Source: UBA3263 sp964586765
GTDB lineage: Bacteria; Bacteroidota; Bacteroidia; Bacteroidales; Muribaculaceae
Assembly: GCA_964586765.1 (NCBI GenBank)
Contig: CAZPHN010000009.1
Span: 1 to 64,000, forward strand
Direction: 5' to 3'
Length of the DNA stretch: 64,000 nt
Under the pieces are notes generated by a model, which saw nothing but the letters and a program-made list of their open reading frames with translations, was not told the DNA's origin and did no database searches. A program made the position numbers and the translations under genes. This document shows, piece by piece, positions 10,001 through 17,895 of the stretch (the first letter of the stretch is position 1; every line of letters starts with the position of its first letter).

Positions 10001-10400
10001 GGTCAAAATCAATTTCGCCGCCCAACGAAAGTGAAATGTTGGTCGGACCCATTGAACCGCATACAAGTGTAGGTGTGCCCTCAGCAGCCCGACGTGCAAC
10101 CTGCGCGCCGGCACGCGCAATTTCTCTCGCTTTATCGGCAAGTCCGTAGTCGGCTAAGGAAATTGCGTTTGAATTGAAGGTATTTGTCTCTATGATGTCC
10201 GCTCCAGCCTCAATATAGGCGCGGTGAATCTTTTCGATTGCTTCAGGGTATGTAAGACACAGAAGGTCGTTACATCCTTTTAACTCGCAGTTCCAGTCTG
10301 CAAATTCTTTGCCGCGGAAGTCTGATTCTCTGAGCCCAAGGCGTTGAATCATCGTGCCCATGGCTCCGTCCAAAACAAGGACTTTTTTGCTGAAATCCAT
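7077..10400 (-). CDS. metH: Cobalamin-dependent methionine synthase (compact)
   Basis: MetH moves a methyl group from methyltetrahydrofolate to homocysteine through methylcobalamin. Domains in order: the homocysteine/zinc module (start LDGAMGTMIQRLGL, zinc ligands in IIGGCCGTTPEH), the pterin-binding domain (VGERCNVAGSRKF and VLDINMDDG), a low-complexity linker near 600-635, the helical cap, and the B12 domain with DVHDIGKN (about 731-736), whose His is the lower cobalt ligand. The AdoMet activation domain ends early. The product is 1,107 aa against 1,227 in E. coli, and the usual RPAPGYP motif reads IRPAVGYSSLP. The metF stop overlaps this start (TAATG), giving a metF-metH operon that couples methyl-folate production and use. 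Confidence 0.95.
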   Translation of the reverse strand: MDFSKKVLVLDGAMGTMIQRLGLRESDFRGKEFADWNCELKGCNDLLCLTYPEAIEKIHRAYIEAGADIIETNTFNSNAISLADYGLADKAREIARAGAQVARRAAEGTPTLVCGSMGPTNISLSLGGEIDFDRVAQAYSEQAAGLIEGGVDLLMIETAFDTLNAKAAIAGIEMARKETGMEIPLMISATLTESGRLLSGQTLRAFVNSVMHARPISIGLNCGFGADGMVDYLRELQNVPCAVSCHPNAGLPDELGQYVETPETMEGKIDRILKERLVNIIGGCCGTTPEHIRRIAEKAHSAKPRIIPETDNKLHLSGLEALDVAPDDFLKVGERCNVAGSRKFLNLINEGNFTEALEIAASQVRAGARVLDINMDDGMLDAPEAMARFVSMLAVDPQTASVPLMIDSSDFEVITRALKLLQGRSIVNSISLKEGEEVFLEHARTIHSLGAAVVVMAFDERGQADTFERRIEICSRSYRLLTEKVGFAGNEIVFDPNVLAVATGITEHDKYALYFLRATQWITENLPGARVSGGVSNLSFSFRGNNPLRKAMHALFIDHGRKHGLGMAIMNPTAPIAPTADMDGKLLEAIDDVLLCRRPDATERLTALATQTASNTPKTASSTPQKTEKEKVTLGQLLITGRDEGLEPLLDKAVAAKGSAMSVINGELMDAMNRIGELFGEGKMFLPQVVRAAAVMRKAVEHLTPLIEAEGTASDGTDSQPTMVLATVKGDVHDIGKNIVAVVMRCSGFRIIDLGVMVPPEKIVETAVNEHADAIGLSGLITPSLREMANVASMLQERGLKVPLFVGGATTSQLHTATKIAPLYDGTVVRTADAASLPAIAKRISDPEVIETIKSEQHELRRQHSEKTPPLTLAEARKNSAPVSAPAPAPLKPGRHEFHPTIDELKPLINRRALLGEWRLDPSGQSEEAKRLLNDADDELKRMDIFVNAVVNIVSAARIAPETIKVGNEKLEMPRSLRANTASGLCLSLADFVAPKDDHIGIFAVCVNFSDEGDEYRRLLRQTIGHRLAEAATEWLNRKVDSDLWGAGKSIRPAVGYSSLPDQQLIFKLDNILPLGPLGITLTENGAMHPGSSTCGIIISHPKARYF

Positions 10401-11353
10401 TAGAAAATCTCTTTTGCGATACGTCGGACGCTTTCAGATGCCATCAAAGTGTAGAAATGTAGCCCCGGAACACCATGAGCAATGAGGTCTTTTGCCTGAG
10501 CGGTACACCATTCTATTCCTATTTCAACCACTTCCGCATCGGTGTTGGCTTTGCGCAGTTCGGCAGCAAATGCCTCGGGAATATCACATTTAAAGACGCG
10601 AGGCAATACCGTCAGTTGATTTTTTACCACAATCGGTTTCAAACCCGGGATGATGGGTACGTTTATTCCTTCGCGTCGACAAGCGTCAACAAAATCATAA
10701 TACTTTTGATTGTCGAAAAACATCTGGGTTACCAAATATTGCGCGCCGTTTTCAACTTTTTTGCGAGCTATCTGCAATTCCCACTCCATATTTGGAGCTT
10801 CTTCGTGTTTTTCCGGATAGCACGCCATTCCGTAGCTGAACGGGGTGTCGATACCGACAAGTTGCGTTCCGTCGAGTGCAATTCCGCGGTTGAAGTCGTT
10901 TACCTGCTGCTGAAGGTCTGTGGCGAATTGATTGTAGAGAACCGGGTCCTGATTTGCAGTGTCAACGCTTTTCGAATCGCCACGCAATAGTAATAGATTC
11001 TCTATGCCGAGAAAGTTAAGATCAATCAGTGCATATTCCGTTTCCTCTTTGGAAAAACCTTTACATATAATATGAGGAACGGCAGCAATTCCATATTTCT
11101 GCTGAATTGCGGCAGCGATAGCAACTGTGCCGGGACGTTTGCGGGTAATTACACGCTTATGGCTTCCGTCAGGTTGGGGAACATATATTGCTTCGCTATG
11201 ATGTGAGGTAATATTTATATATTTAGGGTCGAATTCACGTAATTTGTCAATTACGTTAAAAACACGCTGAATGTTGTTTCCTTTCAGCGGAGGCAATATC
11301 TCAAACGAGAAAATCGGACCTTTAGAGGCATTGATTGATTCGAGTACAGTCAT
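10400..11353 (-). CDS. metF: Methylenetetrahydrofolate reductase
   Basis: MetF reduces 5,10-methylene-THF to 5-methyl-THF with FAD, supplying methyl groups to MetH. The 317-aa protein shows the family landmarks: FSFEILPP with the catalytic Glu, YINITSHHS, LLLLRGDS, and YLVTQMFFDNQKYYDF. It is somewhat longer than E. coli MetF (296 aa), mainly in a loop after residue 120. It is the first gene of the metF-metH operon. I see no cobalamin or SAM riboswitch in the 170-base region upstream. Confidence 0.95.
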   Translation of the reverse strand: MTVLESINASKGPIFSFEILPPLKGNNIQRVFNVIDKLREFDPKYINITSHHSEAIYVPQPDGSHKRVITRKRPGTVAIAAAIQQKYGIAAVPHIICKGFSKEETEYALIDLNFLGIENLLLLRGDSKSVDTANQDPVLYNQFATDLQQQVNDFNRGIALDGTQLVGIDTPFSYGMACYPEKHEEAPNMEWELQIARKKVENGAQYLVTQMFFDNQKYYDFVDACRREGINVPIIPGLKPIVVKNQLTVLPRVFKCDIPEAFAAELRKANTDAEVVEIGIEWCTAQAKDLIAHGVPGLHFYTLMASESVRRIAKEIF

Positions 11354-11423
11354 TTTTCGTGATATTTTGACCGCTAATTTACGAAAAAAATTCTTTTTTT
11401 ATTGGAAATTCCAAAAATATTCA

Positions 11424-11431
11424 TACCTTTG
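11424..11431 (+). promoter_or_regulatory. Promoter -7 element for the Ig-like secreted protein gene
   Basis: TACCTTTG at 11424-11431 with ATTG (11401-11404) 19 bases upstream fits the Bacteroidetes promoter pattern. It leaves a leader of about 90 bases before the start codon. Confidence 0.6.
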
Positions 11432-11526
11432 CGCTATTCAAGCCTGCTCAACCTCTCTTATGCAACGGCAGTACAATAATTTACATTTAAAGATTTTCAA
11501 TTTATATTTTTTCACTTAAAACGGTT

Positions 11527-13338
11527 ATGCTTATGAAAAAGCTTTACTCAAAATTGATGCTTGCAGCCGCGCTTTTATGTGGCGCATCAACTATGTCGGC
11601 ACAGACATGGACCGCTGAGCCTGCAACTAATTCCAAACTCAAGTCACTGAAGCAGGTAGTAATCACTTTCCCGGATGCATCCGAGGTTACTTGTTCTAAG
11701 GAACCCGGTCTTTTTTCCCCGGTTACCTATGATTGGTATTCAGATGATATCACTTGGGAATCAGTCGGTAATACAGTTACTTTTACTCTCAATCCCCCGC
11801 TGACAACAACAAAAGTAAAGGATTACACATTTACTTTCGAACCCGGATCTCTTACCGTTGATGGTAACATTTTTACGGGATTTATCATGCTGAACTATAC
11901 AATAGACCCCTCAATTCAGGACGTTGAGGAGAAGGACCCGTTTGAATATGTTGTGGCTCCGACCGGAAAGGAAGCTCTCGAAACTCTAGATGAGGTGGTT
12001 TTCCGTTTCCCCAATGCAACAACTATGGAGGAAGTCGGTTACAATACCACTGTCAAGAACGCTGACGAAGAATCTTTCCGCGTTTCTACTGAACTTGACG
12101 GTCAGCAATTCTTCGTAACCCTCAACGAGCCGATTGTCGTAGGTGGCGAATACACCGTTACCATTCCTGCCGGTACACTCAAAATCAACGGCAAGGAACA
12201 GACTAAGGAAATCACCCAGACTTATACCGTTACCGAAAAACCCGTTCCCGTTGTTTCTGACGTATATCCCGTTCCCGGCAAGGTGTTTGATCTCAACCAA
12301 GTTGAGGTAACTTTCAAGGACGCACAAAGTGTTGCTTACGTTGCAACAGAAGAAGCCAAAGCCGCAAAACTGCTTGATGCCGAGGGTAAAGTAATCTACT
12401 CTTATGTTGACGCAAAAGACGTAGAAGCTAAGGAAGACTGCATTTCTTTCCCCATGAACGTAGCGGGTCAACTCGGCGGCAAGGTTACCCTCGTTATTCC
12501 CGCCACCGCATATACCGTTGACGGTCTGCCCGGTATCGATCTCTCTTATGAGTACGAAATAGTGACCGTAGATCCCGCATTCACTCCCGCTGAGGCAACC
12601 GTTACCGAGCTCACCGGTGTTGAATTCTCATTCCCCGGATTTAACGAAGTTCTTGTTAGTGTTGCAGACTGGATTTCAATTAAGGACGTCACCGCTAACG
12701 CAAATGTTGCCGCAACCGTTGCTTTCACTGGCAATACCGTTAATGTCGGTCTTGCAAAGCCTGAGGAACTCATTCCCGGTCATACCTACGCGTTCATCAT
12801 TCCGCCTTACACTCTTGTACTTGACGGTCTGACCTACAACCGCGGAATCCAGCACAACGTAACTTACGAGCCCGTAGCACCTGAATTTATCTACGAAGCT
12901 AATCCCGCAACCGGTTCTGTTCTCACCGAAATCAAGGATATCGCCATCACATTCGGTACCCCCGAAGGCTCCGCAACTCCCGTTGTCGCAGCAGTTGTAG
13001 ACGAAGTCACTGAAGCTGTCGCTCCCAACCTCACCATTGACAACGCTGTTGAACACTATGCTACCGACGTCAAGATGACCGACAACGTCATGACCATCTC
13101 GTTTGAAGCTGTAACCGCCCCCGGCGAATATACCTTGACCGTTCCCGGCGCGCTCTACACCCTCAACGGCATATCTGGCTCAGACCTCACCTTCACCTAC
13201 ACCATTGAAGAAGTTGACGGCATTGCCGAAATCACAGCTACCACCGCCACCACAATCTACACCATCACCGGTGTTAAGGTAAGCCATCCCGTCAAAGGTC
13301 TCAACATCATCAACGGTCGCAAAGTCCTCGTAAAATAA
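11527..13338 (+). CDS. Secreted repeat protein with Ig-like domains and sorting-like tail
   Basis: This 603-aa protein starts with a signal peptide (MKKLYSKLMLAAALLCGA, cleavage after MSAQ). About five repeats of roughly 95-100 residues follow. Each carries a strand pattern like GxYTVTIPAGTLKINGK and ends in YTI or YTV before an acidic linker, typical of tandem Ig-like beta-sandwiches. The C-terminus (VKGLNIINGRKVLVK) is the tail shared by several secreted proteins here and resembles a type IX secretion sorting signal. Surface adhesion or substrate contact is inference. The ATG at 11533 is an equally good start. A hairpin terminator follows. Confidence 0.75.
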   Translation: MLMKKLYSKLMLAAALLCGASTMSAQTWTAEPATNSKLKSLKQVVITFPDASEVTCSKEPGLFSPVTYDWYSDDITWESVGNTVTFTLNPPLTTTKVKDYTFTFEPGSLTVDGNIFTGFIMLNYTIDPSIQDVEEKDPFEYVVAPTGKEALETLDEVVFRFPNATTMEEVGYNTTVKNADEESFRVSTELDGQQFFVTLNEPIVVGGEYTVTIPAGTLKINGKEQTKEITQTYTVTEKPVPVVSDVYPVPGKVFDLNQVEVTFKDAQSVAYVATEEAKAAKLLDAEGKVIYSYVDAKDVEAKEDCISFPMNVAGQLGGKVTLVIPATAYTVDGLPGIDLSYEYEIVTVDPAFTPAEATVTELTGVEFSFPGFNEVLVSVADWISIKDVTANANVAATVAFTGNTVNVGLAKPEELIPGHTYAFIIPPYTLVLDGLTYNRGIQHNVTYEPVAPEFIYEANPATGSVLTEIKDIAITFGTPEGSATPVVAAVVDEVTEAVAPNLTIDNAVEHYATDVKMTDNVMTISFEAVTAPGEYTLTVPGALYTLNGISGSDLTFTYTIEEVDGIAEITATTATTIYTITGVKVSHPVKGLNIINGRKVLVK

Positions 13339-13360
13339 CCATCACTATCCGATAGCCAAC

Positions 13361-13398
13361 AAGGGTCGACTCCAGCAAATGGAATCGACCCTTCTTTT
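13361..13398 (+). terminator. Terminator after the Ig-like secreted protein gene
   Basis: AAGGGTCGA (13361-13369) pairs with TCGACCCTT (13385-13393), with TCC/GGA extending the stem across a mismatch. CTTTT follows. Confidence 0.7.
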
Positions 13399-13499
13399 GA
13401 TGCTCAAATACTTAGGGGTGCCTCTGGCTTTAATAATGCTTACTAAAGTTCAGGCAACTTCACAGGTCCGAACGTTCATTTTAAAGCGAAAATCTCTTT

Positions 13500-13548
13500 G
13501 AAAAAAAAGGATAACGCGCTGACTATCATTGATAATCAGCGCGCTATC
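13500..13548 (-). terminator. Terminator after tRNA-Pro
   Basis: On the minus strand GATAGCGCGCTGA pairs with TCAGCGCGTTATC, a 13-bp stem with one mismatch, followed by eight T. It lies directly 3' of the tRNA. Confidence 0.75.
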
Positions 13549-13555
13549 TCTTCAG

Positions 13556-13630
13556 TCGGGGTGACAAGATTCGAACTTGCGACCACACGCCCCCCAGACG
13601 CGTACTCTAACCGGGCTGAGCTACACCCCG
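13556..13630 (-). tRNA. tRNA-Pro (anticodon GGG)
   Basis: The minus strand folds as a full cloverleaf. The acceptor is CGGGGTG/CACCCCG, the D-arm is GCTC...GAGT, and the anticodon stem CGCGT/GCGTG holds the loop CTGGGGG, giving anticodon GGG. The T-arm is GCAAG TTCGAAT CTTGT. The discriminator base is A (13556), and CCA is not encoded. A TAACTTTG promoter lies 20 bases upstream and a hairpin terminator directly downstream, so it is an independent unit. Between promoter and terminator there is no other gene in 13,339-13,800. Confidence 0.95.
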
Positions 13631-13649
13631 CTGTGCCTTAAAAGCGATG

Positions 13650-13657
13650 CAAAGTTA
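13650..13657 (-). promoter_or_regulatory. Promoter -7 element of tRNA-Pro
   Basis: The plus strand CAAAGTTA is TAACTTTG on the minus strand, 20 bases upstream of the mature 5' end of the tRNA. Confidence 0.65.
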
Positions 13658-13803
13658 GTCACTTTTTGCTTACCCACCAAATTTTTTTGCAATTTTTTTT
13701 AAAAAAAATACTAACTCGCTATTAATCAAGCCAACTTTTTTGCCGTTTCTATGCGAGTCTGCATTTGAATATCCAAGTTTTTTCTTAAAACAACGCTATC
13801 GGC

Positions 13804-13835
13804 GTTGTAGAGATGGGAAAAAGTTAGTAACTTTG
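13804..13835 (+). promoter_or_regulatory. Promoter directly before the nucleotidyltransferase gene
   Basis: GTTG (13804-13807), a 20-base spacer and TAACTTTG (13828-13835) form a good promoter. The expected transcription start, about 13839-13842, coincides with the GTG start codon at 13840, so either the mRNA is leaderless or translation starts at the ATG at 13885. Confidence 0.6.
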
Positions 13836-13839
13836 CGTC

Positions 13840-14982
13840 GTGAAAAATACGGTCAAAATATTTTTTGCTTTGTTGAGGTCCGGTATGTTCGGAACTCCTA
13901 TCCCGGAGTCCGAGTTGCCCGAGAGTATCGACTGGAACGCCATTGTAAAATTGGCTCAGAAGCACGTTGTCTTAGGTATTATCATTGACTCTGTTCAGCT
14001 TTTGCCTGAAAGACTGCGCCCGTCTGCTCCGATTTTAGCCAAGATGAGCAAGTTTGCGCTGGGGCTTATCCAGACAAACCTTATTTTGGATAAGACCGCA
14101 GCCCGATTGGTGGAGTTTTTCAATCAATATGGTATTTCCGGCGTTCTGCTGAAGGGGCAGGGTGTGGCGCGATATTACCGTATGCCGCAAATGAGACAAT
14201 GCGGCGACATCGATTTTTATGTCGGTAAGACCATATATAATAAGGCGGTAGATTTATGCCTGAAAAATATTGTTACCGATAAGAGCACCTGCAGCGAGAG
14301 CGAGCAACATTTCGATTTCTTTATGGGCGACATACCTATCGAGCTCCACCGTCTTGCCTCAAGGGTTTATTCGCCTGTCCGCAGCGGGAGGTTCCAAAGG
14401 TGGGTTGTCGAGGAACTTGAACACTCGCCTAAACGCCGGACTTTGACCATCGGCAATACCGCCGTGACGCTGCCTTCATATGATTTCGACGCGATATTCA
14501 TTTTTTACCATGCGTGGCGTCATTTTATTATGGGAGGAATTGGATTGCGCCAACTATGTGATTGGGCAATGATTTTTCACACTCATGCTCAGGATATTGA
14601 CTCCGAAAGGCTCAAAGAAAACCTCAACCGTTTCGGCATGACCAAAGGGTGGAAGCTCTTTGCCTGTATTGCTGTCAACCATCTTGGTATATCGGCAGAT
14701 AAGATTCCGCTATATGACCCGACATATGCCCGGAAATCAGAAAAAGTATTGGCTGAAATCCTTGCCGGCGGCAACTTTGGCTACTATTCCGAGGCTCATG
14801 TGCGAACTAAGAAATATGGTCACGGACTCAGGCTCGGATTAGGCAAGGTGCGCAACATTACCGGATATTTTTGTGCTCTTTTTTCCCTGATTCCCGTTGA
14901 AGCCACATTTCTTTACTTTAATCGCCTTTTTTCTGGGACAATAGCCTTTACTAAACGGTCAAGACACGAAAACAACAATTAG
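13840..14982 (+). CDS. Nucleotidyltransferase-family protein (PF14907-like)
   Basis: This 380-aa protein resembles the uncharacterised NTP_transf_5 family. A helical N-terminus leads to the nucleotidyltransferase core: GVLLKGQGVARYYRMPQMR, then CGDIDFYV, whose Asp pair is the expected metal site, and later a downstream IELHRL. Such proteins occur in Bacteroidetes exporter loci and in paeninodin-type lasso-peptide clusters, where their substrate is not settled. The GTG start retains the KIFFALLRSGMFG helix, but it sits on the predicted transcription start; the ATG at 13885 is the alternative. It is followed 17 bases later by an ABC exporter gene, probably in one operon, and may work with the 21.3-23.5 kb peptide locus. 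Confidence 0.75.
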   Translation: MKNTVKIFFALLRSGMFGTPIPESELPESIDWNAIVKLAQKHVVLGIIIDSVQLLPERLRPSAPILAKMSKFALGLIQTNLILDKTAARLVEFFNQYGISGVLLKGQGVARYYRMPQMRQCGDIDFYVGKTIYNKAVDLCLKNIVTDKSTCSESEQHFDFFMGDIPIELHRLASRVYSPVRSGRFQRWVVEELEHSPKRRTLTIGNTAVTLPSYDFDAIFIFYHAWRHFIMGGIGLRQLCDWAMIFHTHAQDIDSERLKENLNRFGMTKGWKLFACIAVNHLGISADKIPLYDPTYARKSEKVLAEILAGGNFGYYSEAHVRTKKYGHGLRLGLGKVRNITGYFCALFSLIPVEATFLYFNRLFSGTIAFTKRSRHENNN

Positions 14983-14999
14983 ACTGATACATCAACAGC

Positions 15000-16652
15000 G
15001 TGAAACGCATCGCTCCATATATTAAGTACCTTTGGCATATTACGGATGGCTCACACCTGAGCGTACTGCTACGCACACTTTTAGGCGTCATGAAGGTTGG
15101 CGTCATGCTTGCGTTCATCTGGCTGAGCAAAACCGCTATCGATTGTGCCACGGGAAGAGCTGCCGACTCCTCCGGCTCGTTGGAGATATGGTTCGCGCTG
15201 ATGGTGGCATGCATGTTGACCGATTTGCTCCTGTCACAGTGTGTGAAATACATTGATTCGCGCGCTGTGTTGCTTATGAACAATCGCGTTAACCGCCGGT
15301 TGTTCAATGTATTGATGGCTATGCCTCTTGTCAACGGACAGCAGGGATTTCATAGCGGCGACATGCTCAACCGTCTGACCCTCGACGTCCGGACGGTTTC
15401 CTCCTTCGCGCTTGTCCAGTTTCCCGCAATGGTGGTGCTTTTTGTGCAGCTTGCGGCGTCGTTCGCCTTCCTTGCATGGCTTAATCCCTACCTTGCGCTC
15501 GCTCCGGTAATCGTCATGCCCGTTTGCCTCTTGGCAGGCAAAATGTATTTCAAGCGTCACCGTCGTCTAACGACTGAAATACGCGAAAACGAGAGCGACA
15601 TGCACGTATCCATACAAGAAGGTCTCAAACATCGTATGGTCCTCAAATCGCTTGAATGTACCGACGAGATGGACCGTCGCCTCGGCTCTATTCAGCAAAG
15701 GCTTAATACGTTAAATAAGGAGCAGACCCGACTGATTGCTACCAACGGCTCAATGACCCGTCTTGGGTTCATCATAGGCTATCTGACCGCCTTTGGGTGG
15801 AGTATTTTCAGCTTGAAAGCCGGAGTCATCACCTTCGGAACCATGACCGCCTTTATTCAGCTCGTTAACCGCATCCAGCACCCCATTGCCGGCATTACAG
15901 GCTATCTTCCTTCGTTTGTATCCACGTCGGTAGCGATTGATCGCCTCCGGGAAATCGACGTCAGCTTGCCTATGGAGAAAGGCGAGGACGCTGAATGTCA
16001 GCCATTGCCAAGTGCGGGAATACGCGTTGAAAATCTCTCATTCCGATATGAATCAGAGGGTACTGACGTCCTTTCCTTGTTCAGCCACGACTTCAAACCC
16101 GGCAGCCGTACAATGATTGTAGGCTCTACCGGTGTGGGAAAAACCACACTCATAAAGCTGCTGCTCGGACTTCTCAAACCAGACTCCGGGAGCATAGAAA
16201 TCTATGGCGACGGACATAGCCGCAATGTATCCTCATCTACCCTCTGTAACTTCGTATATGTTCCGCAGGGCAACTCGCTGCTCCATGGCACAATACGCAG
16301 CAACTTGCTCCTTGCCGCTCCCGGAGCTACGGACGCCCGGCTTGCCCAAGTACTCCATATCGCCGCTGCCGATTTCGTATTCGACCTTCCCTTAGGTCTC
16401 GAAACCTCCTGCGATGAAGCGGGCGGTGGTCTCAGCGAAGGTCAGGCGCAGCGCATAGCCATTGCCCGCGCCCTGCTTCGCCCCGGCTCCATCCTGCTCC
16501 TCGATGAGTTCAACAGTGCCCTCGACGCCGAAACCGCCGCCACCCTCATGCAGCGGCTCTCCGATAGCTGCCCAACCGCCACAATCATCATCATCGCCCA
16601 CCATCGCTCCGCCATCGCCCCCCACTGCGATACCCTCCTCGAAATCCACTAA
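15000..16652 (+). CDS. ABC exporter, fused membrane and ATPase domains
   Basis: This 550-aa half-transporter has a type I exporter membrane domain with about six TM helices (residues 20-300) and a C-terminal ATPase. The ATPase shows Walker A GSTGVGKTT, the Q-loop YVPQGNSLL, the signature LSEGQ (instead of LSGGQ), Walker B ILLLDEFNSALD and the switch His in AHHRS. It probably works as a homodimer exporting a lipid, peptide or other small molecule. No C39 peptidase domain is present. The start is a GTG; no ATG precedes the first helix. Position after the nucleotidyltransferase suggests a common role, perhaps peptide export. Confidence 0.85.
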   Translation: MKRIAPYIKYLWHITDGSHLSVLLRTLLGVMKVGVMLAFIWLSKTAIDCATGRAADSSGSLEIWFALMVACMLTDLLLSQCVKYIDSRAVLLMNNRVNRRLFNVLMAMPLVNGQQGFHSGDMLNRLTLDVRTVSSFALVQFPAMVVLFVQLAASFAFLAWLNPYLALAPVIVMPVCLLAGKMYFKRHRRLTTEIRENESDMHVSIQEGLKHRMVLKSLECTDEMDRRLGSIQQRLNTLNKEQTRLIATNGSMTRLGFIIGYLTAFGWSIFSLKAGVITFGTMTAFIQLVNRIQHPIAGITGYLPSFVSTSVAIDRLREIDVSLPMEKGEDAECQPLPSAGIRVENLSFRYESEGTDVLSLFSHDFKPGSRTMIVGSTGVGKTTLIKLLLGLLKPDSGSIEIYGDGHSRNVSSSTLCNFVYVPQGNSLLHGTIRSNLLLAAPGATDARLAQVLHIAAADFVFDLPLGLETSCDEAGGGLSEGQAQRIAIARALLRPGSILLLDEFNSALDAETAATLMQRLSDSCPTATIIIIAHHRSAIAPHCDTLLEIH

Positions 16653-16693
16653 TTCCACCCCTTGGAAATATAGTATTCCTTTAAAACATTAAG

Positions 16694-16725
16694 TTTGCAG
16701 AATAATAAATTTATTCTTAATTTTG
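16694..16725 (+). promoter_or_regulatory. Promoter of the ATPase/partner pair
   Basis: TTTG (16694-16697), 20 bases, then TAATTTTG (16718-16725), 22 bases before the ATG. A very good match, showing the pair is transcribed separately from the ABC exporter. Confidence 0.7.
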
Positions 16726-16747
16726 CGGTATAAATAAATCCCTTAAT

Positions 16748-17893
16748 ATGCATGACCTTAAAATACATAATCTTGGACCTATTGCCGATGTCGATATTAC
16801 ATTTGGTGATTTAACTTTCTTTGTCGGTCCTCAAGCAACAGGTAAAAGTATTACATTAGAGGCTCTCAAACTTATTGAAGACAGAGATAGTATAATCGAA
16901 ACTCTTGATCGATACAACTATATAATAGGTCATAATGCAAAAAGAATCTTGAATATGTATTTTGGAGAGGGGATGGAAAACATATGGAAAAACGACACCA
17001 AAATTGCATTAGATAACAAATCATTGACCATTAACACCCTTGCCAAAGCTTCATCCGGCAAGGAGAGTTCTGTATTCTATATCCCCGCACAGCGCATAGT
17101 TTGTATGGGTGATGGCTTCCCTAAGTTTTTTAGCGATTTCACATTCACCACACCATATGTGCTAAGGGAATTTACTGAAACCCTTCGTGCCTTTGTGCAA
17201 TTTGGACTCGGTAATAAAACCAAAGTGTTTCCATTGACAGAAAGACTCAAAAATATTCTACGCAAATCTTTTGATGAGTCTATATTTCATACCGGTAAAG
17301 TTATATTATCTGAGGTCTCAGGTCAGAAGAAATTACAGCTTGACATCGACGGCATGAATATACCGTTTATGGCTTGGAGTGCCGGTCAAAAAGAATTTAT
17401 GCCCCTGCTTCTTGCATTTTATTGCCTTTCCGGTCCAGCATCCCGGATTGTTAAGAAAGAAAAATACAAGACGGTAATAATAGAAGAACCCGAAATGGGA
17501 TTACATCCCAAAGCTATTTTGAGCGTACTCTTACAGATATGTGATTTGGTTCAGAGTGGATATAAAGTCGTTGTATCAACCCATTCATCAATAATGCTGG
17601 AGTTTGCGTGGGCATTTAATACCCTAAAAGGCAATTGTGACAACTTCCATAAGGCCGTATGTGAATTATTTGATGTATCATCCGACTCCTCCGTAGGCAA
17701 AATGCTTTATGGATTTATCTCAAAATCCATTAAGACATATTATTTCTCGCGAGAAAGCGAAGGAACCAAGGTAACAACACACGATATTAGTTCTCTGGAT
17801 GTATATTCCGATAATACTATATTGTCGGAATGGGGTGGAATTTCCGCATTTTCAAGTAAAGTAAATGATGTAGTTTCAAACCATATCTCTTAA
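16748..17893 (+). CDS. AAA ATPase of the OLD/RecF-like (AAA_21) type
   Basis: This 381-aa ATPase has an SMC/OLD-type layout. The N-terminus MHDLKIHNLGPIADVDI is followed by Walker A GPQATGKS near residues 32-39. A signature-like WSAGQKEFMPLLLAF segment precedes Walker B VIIEEPEMGLHP and a switch region VVVSTHSSIMLEFAW. No TOPRIM nuclease domain is fused. Base composition is clearly more AT-rich than the flanking exporter gene, suggesting transfer. Two bases separate its stop from the next ORF, so the two probably form a pair, as in defence modules such as RloA/RloB or PARIS. That parallel is inference from architecture only; the partner is not a recognised homologue of either. Confidence 0.75.
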   Translation: MHDLKIHNLGPIADVDITFGDLTFFVGPQATGKSITLEALKLIEDRDSIIETLDRYNYIIGHNAKRILNMYFGEGMENIWKNDTKIALDNKSLTINTLAKASSGKESSVFYIPAQRIVCMGDGFPKFFSDFTFTTPYVLREFTETLRAFVQFGLGNKTKVFPLTERLKNILRKSFDESIFHTGKVILSEVSGQKKLQLDIDGMNIPFMAWSAGQKEFMPLLLAFYCLSGPASRIVKKEKYKTVIIEEPEMGLHPKAILSVLLQICDLVQSGYKVVVSTHSSIMLEFAWAFNTLKGNCDNFHKAVCELFDVSSDSSVGKMLYGFISKSIKTYYFSRESEGTKVTTHDISSLDVYSDNTILSEWGGISAFSSKVNDVVSNHIS

Positions 17894-17895
17894 AG

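Noticed and set aside
11354..11526. Cobalamin or SAM riboswitch ahead of metF-metH
   Set aside because: The upstream region is short and lacks a B12-box-like GCCACTG sequence or a multi-helix leader.
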